From: Fimbriimonas planktonicus
GTDB taxonomy: Bacteria; Armatimonadota; Fimbriimonadia; Fimbriimonadales; Fimbriimonadaceae
Length of the DNA: 64,000 bases
Direction of reading: 5' to 3'
NCBI GenBank assembly: GCA_965234685.1
Contig: OZ248539.1
Location: forward strand, 1-64,000
The notes under the pieces were generated by a model that made no database searches, was not told the DNA's origin, and was given only the letters and a program-made list of their open reading frames with translations. Position numbers and translations under genes: made by a program. This document shows, piece after piece, positions 50,393 through 58,764 of the stretch; the stretch's first letter is position 1; each line of letters begins with the position of its first letter.

Positions 50393-51092
50393 GCGGAACT
50401 AGCCCGCCGGTGAGGACGCCGTCATTCCAGTGGTAAACGCCTGCAAACTTGGCGTGCGAACCGCCTTGGCATACGAACGTTGAACCTACCTGTACGGGTT
50501 CGTGGACAACGGTATGCGAATGCCCGCCAAGGATGATGTCGAGTTGCGGGCACTTCGAGGCGAGGTCCAGATCTTGGCGATGGCCGATGTGGGTCAGAGC
50601 GATGAGGACGTCTACCTGTGGTCGGAGTTCTTCGGCAAGTTGAATGATCGTGTCGTTCGCGGGCTCCCAGGTGAGGGTAACGGCGGACTGGGAAGACATC
50701 TTCGGCGTAACCATGGCGATCATCGCAGAGACGATTCCGACTCGGTAGCCTTCGCGGTGGATCACAAGGGAGCGCGGGAGCAGATAATCGCCTCCCTTTC
50801 GCTTCAGGTTTCCGCAAAGTACGGGATGGGTTGCCCCAGATAGCTTCATTCGCACGGCGAATTCGTACAAGTGGCACTCTCGATTTCCGGTAACGCTGGC
50901 ATCGCAATTCAGGTCTGCGAGGTGTTTCCAGATCGCTTCGGGCCGCAAGACGAATGCTAGGTTGCCGGCCTTGATGCAGTCACCGGAATCGAGGTACAGG
51001 TCGGCGTCTTGCCGCAACTCTGTCAGCTTTTCTAACGCAGGACCGACGAGGGCACCATGAAAATCGTTCGTGTGCAAAATTTTCAGAGGCAT
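50385..51092 (-). CDS. Cytosolic calcineurin-like phosphoesterase, 5'-nucleotidase N-domain type
   Basis: A 235-residue metallophosphatase resembling only the N-terminal catalytic domain of UshA/CpdB proteins. Motifs: LHTNDFHG, YLDSGDCIKAG, VTGNRECHLYE, LIALTHIGH and ILGGHSHT. The third motif reads GNRE, where GNHE/D with a catalytic His is usual. There is no signal peptide and no C-terminal substrate domain. It overlaps the acyltransferase by 8 bases. Substrate may be a nucleotide or sugar phosphate. Confidence 0.82.
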   Translation of the reverse strand: MPLKILHTNDFHGALVGPALEKLTELRQDADLYLDSGDCIKAGNLAFVLRPEAIWKHLADLNCDASVTGNRECHLYEFAVRMKLSGATHPVLCGNLKRKGGDYLLPRSLVIHREGYRVGIVSAMIAMVTPKMSSQSAVTLTWEPANDTIIQLAEELRPQVDVLIALTHIGHRQDLDLASKCPQLDIILGGHSHTVVHEPVQVGSTFVCQGGSHAKFAGVYHWNDGVLTGGLVPLK

Positions 51093-51201
51093 TTTGTTCG
51101 GGTCTCCTTTGTTGTGCCGGTATGTTCAATGGCAAAATCGCGTAGAGTTAAGGGTAGCCGATCCATTCTTTACGCGATTTGGACGGTCCGAAGGCAAATC
51201 A

Positions 51202-51489
51202 ATGAAGAAATTTATGTTCGTATCCGTTCTCGCGGTGGCTGCGGTCAGCGTGTCGTTTGGCCAGGCGAAGCCGGCTCCAAAGGCTCCAACGTCGGTCAAG
51301 TGCGCGGTCATGACGTCGGAATCCGTTAACATCGCGAAGGCAACGAAGGAAAAGATGTTCGCGGACTACAAGGGACGCCGATACTTCTTCTGCTGCGGCG
51401 GATGCCCAGGCGCTTTCAAGGCCGATCCAGCGAAGTTTGCGAAGGGACCAAGCATCCCAACGCCAAAGGCTCCAAAGAAGAAAGTCTGA
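51202..51489 (+). CDS. Secreted YHS-like metal-binding protein
   Basis: A 95-residue protein with a signal peptide (MKKFMFVSVLAVAAVSVSFG) and one YHS-type domain: VKCAVMTSESVNIAKA with a Cys, then YKGRRYFFCCGGCPGAFKADP with the Cys cluster. YHS domains bind heavy metals such as copper. The C-terminus is basic (PKAPKKKV). Followed by a strong terminator. A longer frame from 51070 lies in the 5' end of the metallophosphatase region and is rejected. Confidence 0.82.
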   Translation: MKKFMFVSVLAVAAVSVSFGQAKPAPKAPTSVKCAVMTSESVNIAKATKEKMFADYKGRRYFFCCGGCPGAFKADPAKFAKGPSIPTPKAPKKKV

Positions 51490-51503
51490 TCCAGACACGA
51501 AAG

Positions 51504-51537
51504 AGCCCGCCCGAACGTCGTTCGGGCGGGCTTTTTC
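51504..51537 (+). terminator. Rho-independent terminator after the YHS gene
   Basis: Perfect 12-bp stem AGCCCGCCCGAA / TTCGGGCGGGCT around a 5-base loop, followed by TTTTT (51532-51536). It lies 14 bases past the YHS stop and ends a few bases before the convergent secG stop. Confidence 0.92.
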
Positions 51538-51543
51538 TGTGAA

Positions 51544-51786
51544 CTACTTCTTTGGCAGGAATCGGCTCGTGAAGTCGATCGCGAGCATCAGGACCATGAA
51601 GGTCGCGCCGAGGTAAAGCGTCCAGTTCGAGACTTGGTCGTCGAAACTAGCCTTTCCTTTGTAGCTGGTGCGGATGCTTCCGCCGCCGGACATGGCGTCA
51701 CCTTTGCCGGTCAAGATGACGAGCACGCTAAAAACGAGGGCGACAAGGATGCCCAGCCAGAGTAAAACTTGGTACGTAACCGACAC
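51544..51786 (-). CDS. secG: Preprotein translocase subunit SecG
   Basis: An 80-residue SecG: two membrane helices (about 6-26 and 55-75) joined by the loop GKGDAMSGGGSIR, which is the SecG hallmark. Start is taken as the GTG at 51786, 16 bases after the DUF1385 stop; longer frames overlap that gene. The partner channel subunits SecY and SecE are not in the window. Order DUF1385-secG suggests one transcript. Confidence 0.85.
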   Translation of the reverse strand: MSVTYQVLLWLGILVALVFSVLVILTGKGDAMSGGGSIRTSYKGKASFDDQVSNWTLYLGATFMVLMLAIDFTSRFLPKK

Positions 51787-51802
51787 GAGGGCTACAGAAT
51801 AC

Positions 51803-52903
51803 CTACAGTCGAACGTCGATCTTGAAGATATAGGCAATTCCGGTGAGGATTCCGGCCCCCAGCAAACTGCCAGAAATGACTTGGAGAATCCCCATGTTCC
51901 AAAGTCGCACAATCGGCGGAGCCTGCAATCGCCGGACAAGCGAATAGTTTTTCAACAGGTCGTTGGCGCTATTGATGGCTCGCGCGACCTGAGCGTCGCT
52001 GGGCGGACGGGTCGTGATGAACTTCTGCATGAAGCTGCCAACGGTTTTCCAAAGGAGCAGCGTGGCGAGCACCGCGGCTAGCAGACGAACCTCGGAGCTC
52101 GGGACCCAAGGGGTCCGGAAGATCGAAAGAAACAGCATCATGCCCGCAGCGAGGTTTGTTCCGCATCGCGGATGGACGCGAGGCATTCGCTTTACGACAT
52201 CTATCGAAAGCGTCTCGCCGCGCTCAAGGGTGTGAACCACTTGGTGTTCGGCTCCATGGATTCCCGCGAGCGGCGAGAGCCGCAGTCCGGCTAGGAACAG
52301 CGCCAGGGCCAGAAACTCGGCCGCGGGATTTTGCATCCAGGTTGGGATGACTTTTACTAGCCAGTCTTCGGCGATCCATGCCCCGAGATAATTTCCAGTC
52401 GCAAGGAGCGCGAACATCGAGAATCCGGTGGCCACAAGAGCCCACTTGTTTGGCCCACCGCTGGCGGTTCCGGTCGTGAGATAGACGCCGAACGGAGTGG
52501 CCATTCCACCAACTAGAGGCAAAACCGGGCGCGGGAGTGGTCGGGGATAGAGGTCGGCGTACGACATGGCGCCGAGGAGCGCATTTGCATCGTCAACAAC
52601 CCACAGCCGGTCAACACTTTCGGTTTCCATGAGCCGGAGCGCGTCAGCGGCGCTTTGGTAGGCACGGATTGTCACGGCGGGGGAAGCGACGGTAGGGCCG
52701 GTGAGGTCAACGCCGTCGGCGAGGGCATTGCCAAGGGCTTTCGCGGTGACGAGACCAATCAGAATTTCGCCGTCCGTAACCGGAACCGCTCCGTCCAAGG
52801 CGTCTCGCATGAGCGTTGCCGCGCGTTCCCAGGAATCTTCGGGTTGCAGGGTTCTAACCGGCCGTGCAAACAGACTCACCGGCACATCAAGGCGGATACT
52901 CAC
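51803..52903 (-). CDS. CBS domain pair fused to a DUF1385 (YqhQ-like) membrane protein
   Basis: A 366-residue protein. Residues 1-115 are two CBS motifs (SWERAATLMRDALDGAVPVT and SAADALRLMETESVDRLWVV), which usually bind adenosine nucleotides. Residues about 140-366 are a DUF1385 domain with the family motifs IHGAEHQVVHTLERGE and RVHPRCGTNLA and several membrane helices. DUF1385/YqhQ proteins are membrane proteins of unknown function. A TAACCT hexamer lies 8 bases before the GTG start. The fusion suggests nucleotide-controlled membrane activity. Confidence 0.85.
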   Translation of the reverse strand: MSIRLDVPVSLFARPVRTLQPEDSWERAATLMRDALDGAVPVTDGEILIGLVTAKALGNALADGVDLTGPTVASPAVTIRAYQSAADALRLMETESVDRLWVVDDANALLGAMSYADLYPRPLPRPVLPLVGGMATPFGVYLTTGTASGGPNKWALVATGFSMFALLATGNYLGAWIAEDWLVKVIPTWMQNPAAEFLALALFLAGLRLSPLAGIHGAEHQVVHTLERGETLSIDVVKRMPRVHPRCGTNLAAGMMLFLSIFRTPWVPSSEVRLLAAVLATLLLWKTVGSFMQKFITTRPPSDAQVARAINSANDLLKNYSLVRRLQAPPIVRLWNMGILQVISGSLLGAGILTGIAYIFKIDVRL

Positions 52904-52985
52904 GACCTACAAGGTTACGCCATCGCGCTCAGTTGCCGTCGCGTTGGTTGTTCCCGGGCATAAGGAGACATACTCTCCCAAGACG

Positions 52986-53948
52986 ATGAAGCGAATTGCC
53001 GTGATTACCAGCGGTGGCGACGCGCCAGGCATGAATGCTGCCCTCCGAGCGGTGGTCCGGGCCGCGATTGGTCGTGGCGCAGAGGTCGTTGGTTTTGGCC
53101 ACGGCTACGAAGGCATCATCAACAACGAAGCCGTTGAGATGAATTCTCAGGCGGTTGGCGGCATCATCGATCGCGGCGGAACGATTCTCCGAACCGCGCG
53201 AAGCGCAACATTTAGGACCATCGAAGGTCGTCAGAAAGCACTGGACATGCTGACGGCTAACGGCGCGGAAGGTTTGGTGGTCATCGGCGGAGACGGTTCG
53301 CTTACCGGCGCGCTCAAACTTCACGAAGAGTTTCAGTTCCCGGTGATGGGCGTTCCTGGTTCGATTGATAACGACATCGCGGGAACGGACTTCTCGATCG
53401 GTTTTGATACGGCGGTGAACACAGCGGTTCAGGCGATTGACCGCGTTCGCGATACGGCCTATTCCCACGAGCGCGTGTTCGTTATCGAGGTGATGGGTCG
53501 GCGGAACGGCTTTATCGCGCTGGAAGCGGGGCTTAGCGGCGGCGCTGAAGCAGTACTGATTCCGGAGGTGCCCTACTCGCTCTTGGATATTTGCCGGTAC
53601 CTGCGGTCGGCGGCATCCAAAGGCAAGCGAAGCTCGATCCTCGTGGTGGCAGAAGGCGCGGCGAAAGCGAGCGATGTCAGTGACTTCATTGGGAAGAACA
53701 CCGGCTTTGAAACTCGACACGTTGTGCTCGGTCACATGCAGCGCGGCGGCTCGCCGACGGCGTTTGACCGTGTTTTGGCGCTTCGGCTCGGCGCAATGGC
53801 AACGAACCGGCTGCTCTCGGGATTCCGGGGCGAGATGGTGGGCGTGGACGGTCGAAACCTCGTGTCGCACCCGCTTTCTTACGTGTTGAGCACGGATCGG
53901 CAGATTGATCCAGAACGTTTGCTGCTGACCGAAGTCATGGCGCAGTAA
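52986..53948 (+). CDS. pfkA: 6-phosphofructokinase, ATP-dependent
   Basis: Committed step of glycolysis. A 320-residue group I PFK: MKRIAVITSGGDAPGMNAAL, GGDGS with the Gly that marks ATP use (PPi enzymes have Asp), PGSIDNDIAGTD with the catalytic Asp, MGRRNG and MQRGGSPTAFDR. The ATG at 52986 is the family start; the longer frame lies in the DUF1385 start region and is rejected. Confidence 0.96.
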   Translation: MKRIAVITSGGDAPGMNAALRAVVRAAIGRGAEVVGFGHGYEGIINNEAVEMNSQAVGGIIDRGGTILRTARSATFRTIEGRQKALDMLTANGAEGLVVIGGDGSLTGALKLHEEFQFPVMGVPGSIDNDIAGTDFSIGFDTAVNTAVQAIDRVRDTAYSHERVFVIEVMGRRNGFIALEAGLSGGAEAVLIPEVPYSLLDICRYLRSAASKGKRSSILVVAEGAAKASDVSDFIGKNTGFETRHVVLGHMQRGGSPTAFDRVLALRLGAMATNRLLSGFRGEMVGVDGRNLVSHPLSYVLSTDRQIDPERLLLTEVMAQ

Positions 53949-55214
53949 TCAGAGCTTCGTGATATTCGAACTGGTTACGGCCGATGCCTGTGGTGGCGTG
54001 TCGGAGTACGTCATTCGGTAGGAGGCGGTACTGCCGTACATTCCGGAGATGCCGTCTTTGGACCAAGGCGCGAGGTATCCGGTGGCGACGCGCTCGTTGA
54101 GTCGTGGCACGATGTAGAAGAAGTACGGGTGATAGCCTTCTTTATCCACACCATCCGAGAATGTTGGATCCTGAGGCAGCCAGCCGGTGCCAGGGACGAA
54201 AATTTCGACCCAGGCGTGGTTCTGAGGACGGCTGTTTCGAAGGTCGACCCCGAGCACGACGCGGGACGGAATTCCGATGGAACTGATCGCGCGGGCGTAA
54301 AGGGTGCTAAAGCCGAAACAGGTGGCTTTCTTGGCCTTGCAAACCTCAACAAACGTTGGCGGTTCTGGGATTTGGTACGAGAAGTCCTTCACCAGCCCCC
54401 GGAAGAGCGTCTGTGCGGCCTTCATCGGAGTCATCGTTTGCTTAAAGTTCGTCGGCAAGTGGCGGTCGACGAACTCCTTCGTTACGGCAACGTCCGCTGC
54501 TTCTCCCGGGATGACGTTGTATTGCTTTGCTTCGGGAGGCAACGCTGCATAGTTGGTCCACGCCACTGCCTCCAGCTTCTTCGGGTTTAGCCGAATGTTG
54601 TACGCGACAACAATCTGATTTCGAATGACGTCGTACTCTCCCGGTCCGGCACTATCTTTTACCAAGCCATCGGAGTCTTTCGTGCTCGGAGTCTCAGGTT
54701 CTTGGTGGGAGAACCGATCTTGGATCGGCATCGCGATCTCAAGTCGCTTGGCCACGCCCTGCCGGATGGTGACTTTGAATTTGTTCTCCAGCCGGTATTT
54801 AATCGGATCGACGCGCTCAAACTTGTCTGGCAACACGGCCTCAATGACGCCCGTGTTAGGTTTGCCGCTCTCTACTGGTGCCCCGACTGGGACGGCGCGG
54901 ACGGCGTACTCCAGTCCGTAGTCAACGTTCGTGCCGGGTGACCACATGACGGTCCAGATCTTTCCGGGCGTCGCTACGAAAGCTGGGCTTTGTTGCAGGC
55001 GGGTGGCGCCTGCGACTTGGTAGACAATTTGGAACGGTTCGCCGGAACCACCATTGCACCGAACTGTGGTTTGCAGGAAGAACGGTCCCTCTCCGAATCC
55101 AAATTTCTTCTCTTCGCCGGTGGAGGTCGTTACCTTAACTTGAGTCACGACAAGATCGGCCGCCATGTTTGGCGACTTCGTGAGATGGAGCAATCCTAGT
55201 AACGACAGGCTCAT
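53949..55214 (-). CDS. Secreted transglutaminase-like protein
   Basis: A 421-residue protein with a beta-sandwich-like N-terminal half and a transglutaminase-core domain. The catalytic triad is visible: C299 in KATCFGFSTLYA, H333 in QNHAWVEI and D349 in PQDPTF. Such domains in bacteria are often proteases or peptidoglycan-active rather than cross-linkers. The N-terminus (MSLSLLGLLHLTKSP) is a weak signal peptide. It is convergent with pfkA, the stops adjoin. Confidence 0.85.
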   Translation of the reverse strand: MSLSLLGLLHLTKSPNMAADLVVTQVKVTTSTGEEKKFGFGEGPFFLQTTVRCNGGSGEPFQIVYQVAGATRLQQSPAFVATPGKIWTVMWSPGTNVDYGLEYAVRAVPVGAPVESGKPNTGVIEAVLPDKFERVDPIKYRLENKFKVTIRQGVAKRLEIAMPIQDRFSHQEPETPSTKDSDGLVKDSAGPGEYDVIRNQIVVAYNIRLNPKKLEAVAWTNYAALPPEAKQYNVIPGEAADVAVTKEFVDRHLPTNFKQTMTPMKAAQTLFRGLVKDFSYQIPEPPTFVEVCKAKKATCFGFSTLYARAISSIGIPSRVVLGVDLRNSRPQNHAWVEIFVPGTGWLPQDPTFSDGVDKEGYHPYFFYIVPRLNERVATGYLAPWSKDGISGMYGSTASYRMTYSDTPPQASAVTSSNITKL

Positions 55215-55256
55215 CTTGTCTGTAAGCTATTTCGACGAACGGATAATGTGATCAAT

Positions 55257-55946
55257 TCAACTTTTCTTAAGTTTGCGCAACTCATCCTCCGCCCTTTTCG
55301 CGTAGTCAGTGTCCGGATTCAACTGTATCAGCTTTTTGAAGGTCTCGACGGCTTTTTTGGTGTCTCCGAGATTCTTGTATGCAATTCCGAGCTCGCCGTA
55401 CGCTTCTCCGCGCACGTGAGTTGAGACTTTTGGCATACGAGTGGGGCCGATGAACTTGATGAACGTGTTGCAATCATCGCGCAACGTCTCCCAAACTCGG
55501 CGCGGCAGCTTGTCTGCTGGCCAGTATTGGCCCTGAATGTAGAGCGTGGCCGCCCGCATCATATAGATGTTCGGATCCTTCGGTTTCAGCTTTACGGCTG
55601 AATCAAGGGTCTCCCTCGACGTTTCGAGCAGGGCCTCCGCCTCGGCTTGCTTTCCTTGAACCCTCAAGAGCCCAGCTTTGACGGTTTGGCCGTTGCCCAG
55701 CCACACTAGGGCACGAGCGTCTTTCGGGTTCTTTTCGAGCATCGTGTTGATCTCGGCATAGGCGGTTTCGAAGGTTTTAAAGTCACCTCGGAAGACGGCG
55801 AAGAACTTTCGACGGTACGTGACGATGAACGGATCTTCCTGGTACGTGCCGGCTACCGACTTGTTGTATTCCGGCTTTGGATAGACGAACTGGGCGTGCG
55901 CGTGGGGGAGAAACAGCAGGACTGAGGCAATAGCGAAGGCGCGCAT
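55257..55946 (-). CDS. Secreted TPR protein
   Basis: A 229-residue protein with a signal peptide (MRAFAIASVLLFLPHAHAQ) and TPR-like helical pairs (KTFETAYAEINTMLEKNPKD, LDSAVKLKPKDPNIYMMRAA, LGIAYKNLGDTKKAVETF). The short start at 55946 is preferred over 55979 because it begins with the signal peptide. Probably a periplasmic protein-interaction factor. It is the same strand as the transglutaminase, 42 bases upstream of it, and may form one transcript. Confidence 0.75.
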   Translation of the reverse strand: MRAFAIASVLLFLPHAHAQFVYPKPEYNKSVAGTYQEDPFIVTYRRKFFAVFRGDFKTFETAYAEINTMLEKNPKDARALVWLGNGQTVKAGLLRVQGKQAEAEALLETSRETLDSAVKLKPKDPNIYMMRAATLYIQGQYWPADKLPRRVWETLRDDCNTFIKFIGPTRMPKVSTHVRGEAYGELGIAYKNLGDTKKAVETFKKLIQLNPDTDYAKRAEDELRKLKKS

Positions 55947-56078
55947 GTCACTAGGTTTTACGTCAAAGTGCGCGAACATATCCCCCTATGGGACCGCCAG
56001 TTGGTGAGTTATGGTTCAACCCGTGCCAAAATGATCGTGATTCGTTTGGCATCGGCCTGCGATATCGAGGGGCACTCA

Positions 56079-56645
56079 TTGGCAATTGACACCAGCGATT
56101 TTAGAAACGGTCTTTCCTTCGTGATGGACAACGAGTTTTGGACGATCATCGAGTTCCAGCACGTCAAGCCTGGAAAGGGTGGCGCGTTCGTCCGAACTCG
56201 ACTCCGAAAGATCAAGTCCGGACAGGTCATCGAAAAGACTTTCCGATCCGGAGAAAAAGTAGAGCCAGCTTTCATCGAAAAAGTGGAAATGCAGTACCTG
56301 TACAAGCAGGGCGACGACGCGATCGTGATGGACCTCGACACCTATGAGCAGATTCCGATCCCGATGGCTACGCTTGGAGACCAAGCCAAGTACCTGAAGG
56401 AAGAGTCGAAAATCATCGCGTCCGTCAGCGGAGCGGAAACCCTTGGCTACGAGCTTCCAAACTTTATGGAGCTTGAGGTCACGGAGACGGACCCAGGATT
56501 TAAGGGCGACACCGTGAGTGGAAGCAACAAACCAGCGACGTTGGAAACCGGTGCGGTAGTTCAAGTTCCTTTTCACATTAATATTGGTGATGTGATTAAG
56601 GTAGATACTCGTACCGATTCGTATCTTGAACGCGTCAAGAAGTAA
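56079..56645 (+). CDS. efp: Translation elongation factor P
   Basis: Helps ribosomes through polyproline stretches. 188 residues with three beta-barrel domains: FRNGLSFVMDNEFWTIIEFQ, the loop HVKPGKGGAFVRTRLR with the lysine that is modified in many species, and the C-terminal IGDVIKVDTRTDSYLERV. The TTG at 56079 with GAGGGG six bases upstream gives the normal N-terminus; longer frames have no family match. No EpmA/EpmB gene is nearby. Confidence 0.95.
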   Translation: MAIDTSDFRNGLSFVMDNEFWTIIEFQHVKPGKGGAFVRTRLRKIKSGQVIEKTFRSGEKVEPAFIEKVEMQYLYKQGDDAIVMDLDTYEQIPIPMATLGDQAKYLKEESKIIASVSGAETLGYELPNFMELEVTETDPGFKGDTVSGSNKPATLETGAVVQVPFHINIGDVIKVDTRTDSYLERVKK

Positions 56646-56650
56646 GAGCT

Positions 56651-57706
56651 ATGGCCGCCGGCAGAGACCTCAACGAGACACTTCAAGATTTTCTGTCGGC
56701 GTGTGCCCGATTCTTACTTTATGCGGGCTCATTCGCAGCCGTCGGCGCGGCTGGCCTACTCATTTTCACCATCATTCGGATGGCCGATCCTGGAGCGGCG
56801 TCGCAAACGGCGGACGCCCTTCGCAATGTCGGCATTTTCCAAAACGTTCTGCTCGTTAGCGTTTTGGCCGCCGGTATCGGTGCCAGCTACATGTACTGGG
56901 GCGAGGATCTGCTGAGCGGTGCCTTGCTGATTCTAGCAGCCGTCCTTTACTTTGCTCCGCTTTACATTCCGATGATGGTCGCGAATTCCGACCAGAACGA
57001 TGCTGGGCGGAAGAGTTACGAGGCACTTCAATCTGCCGGCACCTGGCTGGGTGTCATTGCGATAATCGTAGTTGTCGCGGATCTGTTTAACCGCGTCCGA
57101 AACCGATCAAAAGAAGGCGTCAAAGCCGATCTTCTGAAGTACGGCAAGGGTGTTAAACAAGAGCAGGACCGCGAGAACGTGTTCCTTGGCAAGTGCTGGC
57201 AGCTGCCGTTTTGCCGAAAGTTTGTTCGCGAACGCTGCCCGATTTACCATTCAAAGCGGACTTGCTGGAAGGAGCAGGTTGGCTGTATGTGCGAAGAGCA
57301 AGTCATCAAGGGTGCCATGGAGAACCGTCCGATTCCAAAGGACGCCTTGCTGGCCGCCCAGATGATCCCGCGGAACCATAAGCTCACTCCCGCGCAGAAG
57401 AAAGAGCGCTGCAACGTTTGCGTGATCTACAACGAGCACCAGCGGCACAAGTACCGAGCCCTGTTGCCGGGCGTACTCGCTGGATTCATCGCGTTCTATG
57501 CCTTATTCCGAGGTCCGCTGATGGGCGGGATGACCGCTCTCGTAGGACAGATCAATAAGGTCATGTACGGTTTCACCTACGGCGCGAGTGGCCAGCAGAA
57601 GATTCCGGTGCTCTTTACGGAGATGCTCTTGGTTGTCTTCTTCTTGGTCGCCCTGAGTTATGCATTGAAGATGATTGAATATGCCGTCTTCAAGCTGAAG
57701 ATTTAA
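56651..57706 (+). CDS. Membrane protein with a two-CW-like cysteine-rich domain
   Basis: A 351-residue protein: three membrane segments at the N-terminus (about 20-45, 63-100 and 130-150), a cysteine-rich cytosolic domain from about 180 to 265, then two to three membrane segments at the C-terminus. The domain has CWQLPFC (C182 on), ERCPIYH, RTCWKEQ, GCMCEEQ and a later CNVC (254-257) followed by VIYNEHQRHK, a spacing similar to the two-CW domain that occurs next to PAS and chemotaxis receptor modules and probably binds a metal. It begins 5 bases after efp and overlaps rtcA-like (TAATG). Confidence 0.7.
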   Translation: MAAGRDLNETLQDFLSACARFLLYAGSFAAVGAAGLLIFTIIRMADPGAASQTADALRNVGIFQNVLLVSVLAAGIGASYMYWGEDLLSGALLILAAVLYFAPLYIPMMVANSDQNDAGRKSYEALQSAGTWLGVIAIIVVVADLFNRVRNRSKEGVKADLLKYGKGVKQEQDRENVFLGKCWQLPFCRKFVRERCPIYHSKRTCWKEQVGCMCEEQVIKGAMENRPIPKDALLAAQMIPRNHKLTPAQKKERCNVCVIYNEHQRHKYRALLPGVLAGFIAFYALFRGPLMGGMTALVGQINKVMYGFTYGASGQQKIPVLFTEMLLVVFFLVALSYALKMIEYAVFKLKI

Positions 57707-58761
57707 TGGCCCTGAGTCCGTTTCTACGGATCGATGGCTCGTTTGGCGAGGGTGGGGGCGGGCTGGTGCGGACAGCACTGACCGTTTCGGCGATGATTCA
57801 GCAACCCGTAGAAATCATCAACGTCCGCGCCGGGACGCGGTTCCCCGGGCTTGATGTTGAAGACGTAGTTTTACTTCGCGCTCTGGCCAAAGTGACTGGT
57901 ACCGAGACGAGTGCGTGCAACGTTGGCGACCATTCGATCACGTTCCATCCGAACCATCGAGCAAAAGGGCTCTCGGGGAAGGTCGGAGGTGAGCGGAACG
58001 TTCACGGCCGAACCGCCAACGGGCCGATCACGCTTACGGCCCTGATTCCGGCTTTGGCGCGAAGCGGAATGTACTCTTCGCTCCTCGTTGAAGGGGAAAC
58101 GTTCGGAACGAATGCGCTCGGGTTTGACGCCTTTGCGGAGGGCACGCTTGGTGTTCTTCGAGAGATGGGGATCTACGCCTTCCCGGAGCATCAGCAGGTT
58201 GGATTCGGGCGAGATTCGGCCGGCGAGATTGCGATTGATATTGAGCCTTCGGTGGTTAATGGACTCGACTGGCCGGATCGCGGCAAGTTGATCGCGGTTC
58301 GAGGGCGGGTTTCCACCGCGAGAGTGCCGGAGTCGATCGCAGCGCGCGCGCTGTCTCATCTGGAGAAGCTGGCGAAAGCGGCGAACGTTCCGGTTGAGGC
58401 CGAGGCAGTGGAACTCGAAGGGGCGGCATCGGGCGTTCACGTGACGCTTTGGGCGGTATACGAACGCGGGCTGGCCACGGGCACTTCGATGGGTGTGAAG
58501 GGGCTGCGTGTGGAGGCGCTGGTGCAAGACGCGTTTGATCAGCTTGCCGAGTGGATGACTTCCAATGCGACGCTCGATGCTTACTTGGCAGACCAGATTT
58601 TGGTGCCGGCAGCGTTTGCGGATTCTGGCAGCGTCTTTCGAGTTTCCGAACTCACATCTCGGTTTATGACCGCGGTTTGGGTGATCAAGCAGTTCGTTCC
58701 GGCCCGAATTACGGTTCGGGGTTCCGAAGGCGGCCCGGGACTTGTGACCATTGAACGGTAG
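57706..58761 (+). CDS. RNA 3'-phosphate cyclase-like protein lacking the catalytic His
   Basis: A 351-residue protein with the RtcA fold. The N-terminus IDGSFGEGGGGLVRTALTVS matches the family ATP-binding start (usual form GEGGGQILRTAL), and the later GLRVEALVQDAF and YLADQILVPAAFADSG segments align with E. coli RtcA. However, at the position of the catalytic His (HLLTN in E. coli) it reads RFMTA, with R319, and the family signature around RG.P.GGG is replaced by MGIYAFPEHQQVGFG. Likely not a normal cyclase; RCL1-like or a new activity. Confidence 0.8.
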   Translation: MALSPFLRIDGSFGEGGGGLVRTALTVSAMIQQPVEIINVRAGTRFPGLDVEDVVLLRALAKVTGTETSACNVGDHSITFHPNHRAKGLSGKVGGERNVHGRTANGPITLTALIPALARSGMYSSLLVEGETFGTNALGFDAFAEGTLGVLREMGIYAFPEHQQVGFGRDSAGEIAIDIEPSVVNGLDWPDRGKLIAVRGRVSTARVPESIAARALSHLEKLAKAANVPVEAEAVELEGAASGVHVTLWAVYERGLATGTSMGVKGLRVEALVQDAFDQLAEWMTSNATLDAYLADQILVPAAFADSGSVFRVSELTSRFMTAVWVIKQFVPARITVRGSEGGPGLVTIER

Positions 58762-58764
58762 TCC

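Noticed and set aside
54142..54150. Perfect DnaA box TTATCCACA
   Set aside because: Single copy inside the transglutaminase gene; about one such match in a window of this size is expected by chance.
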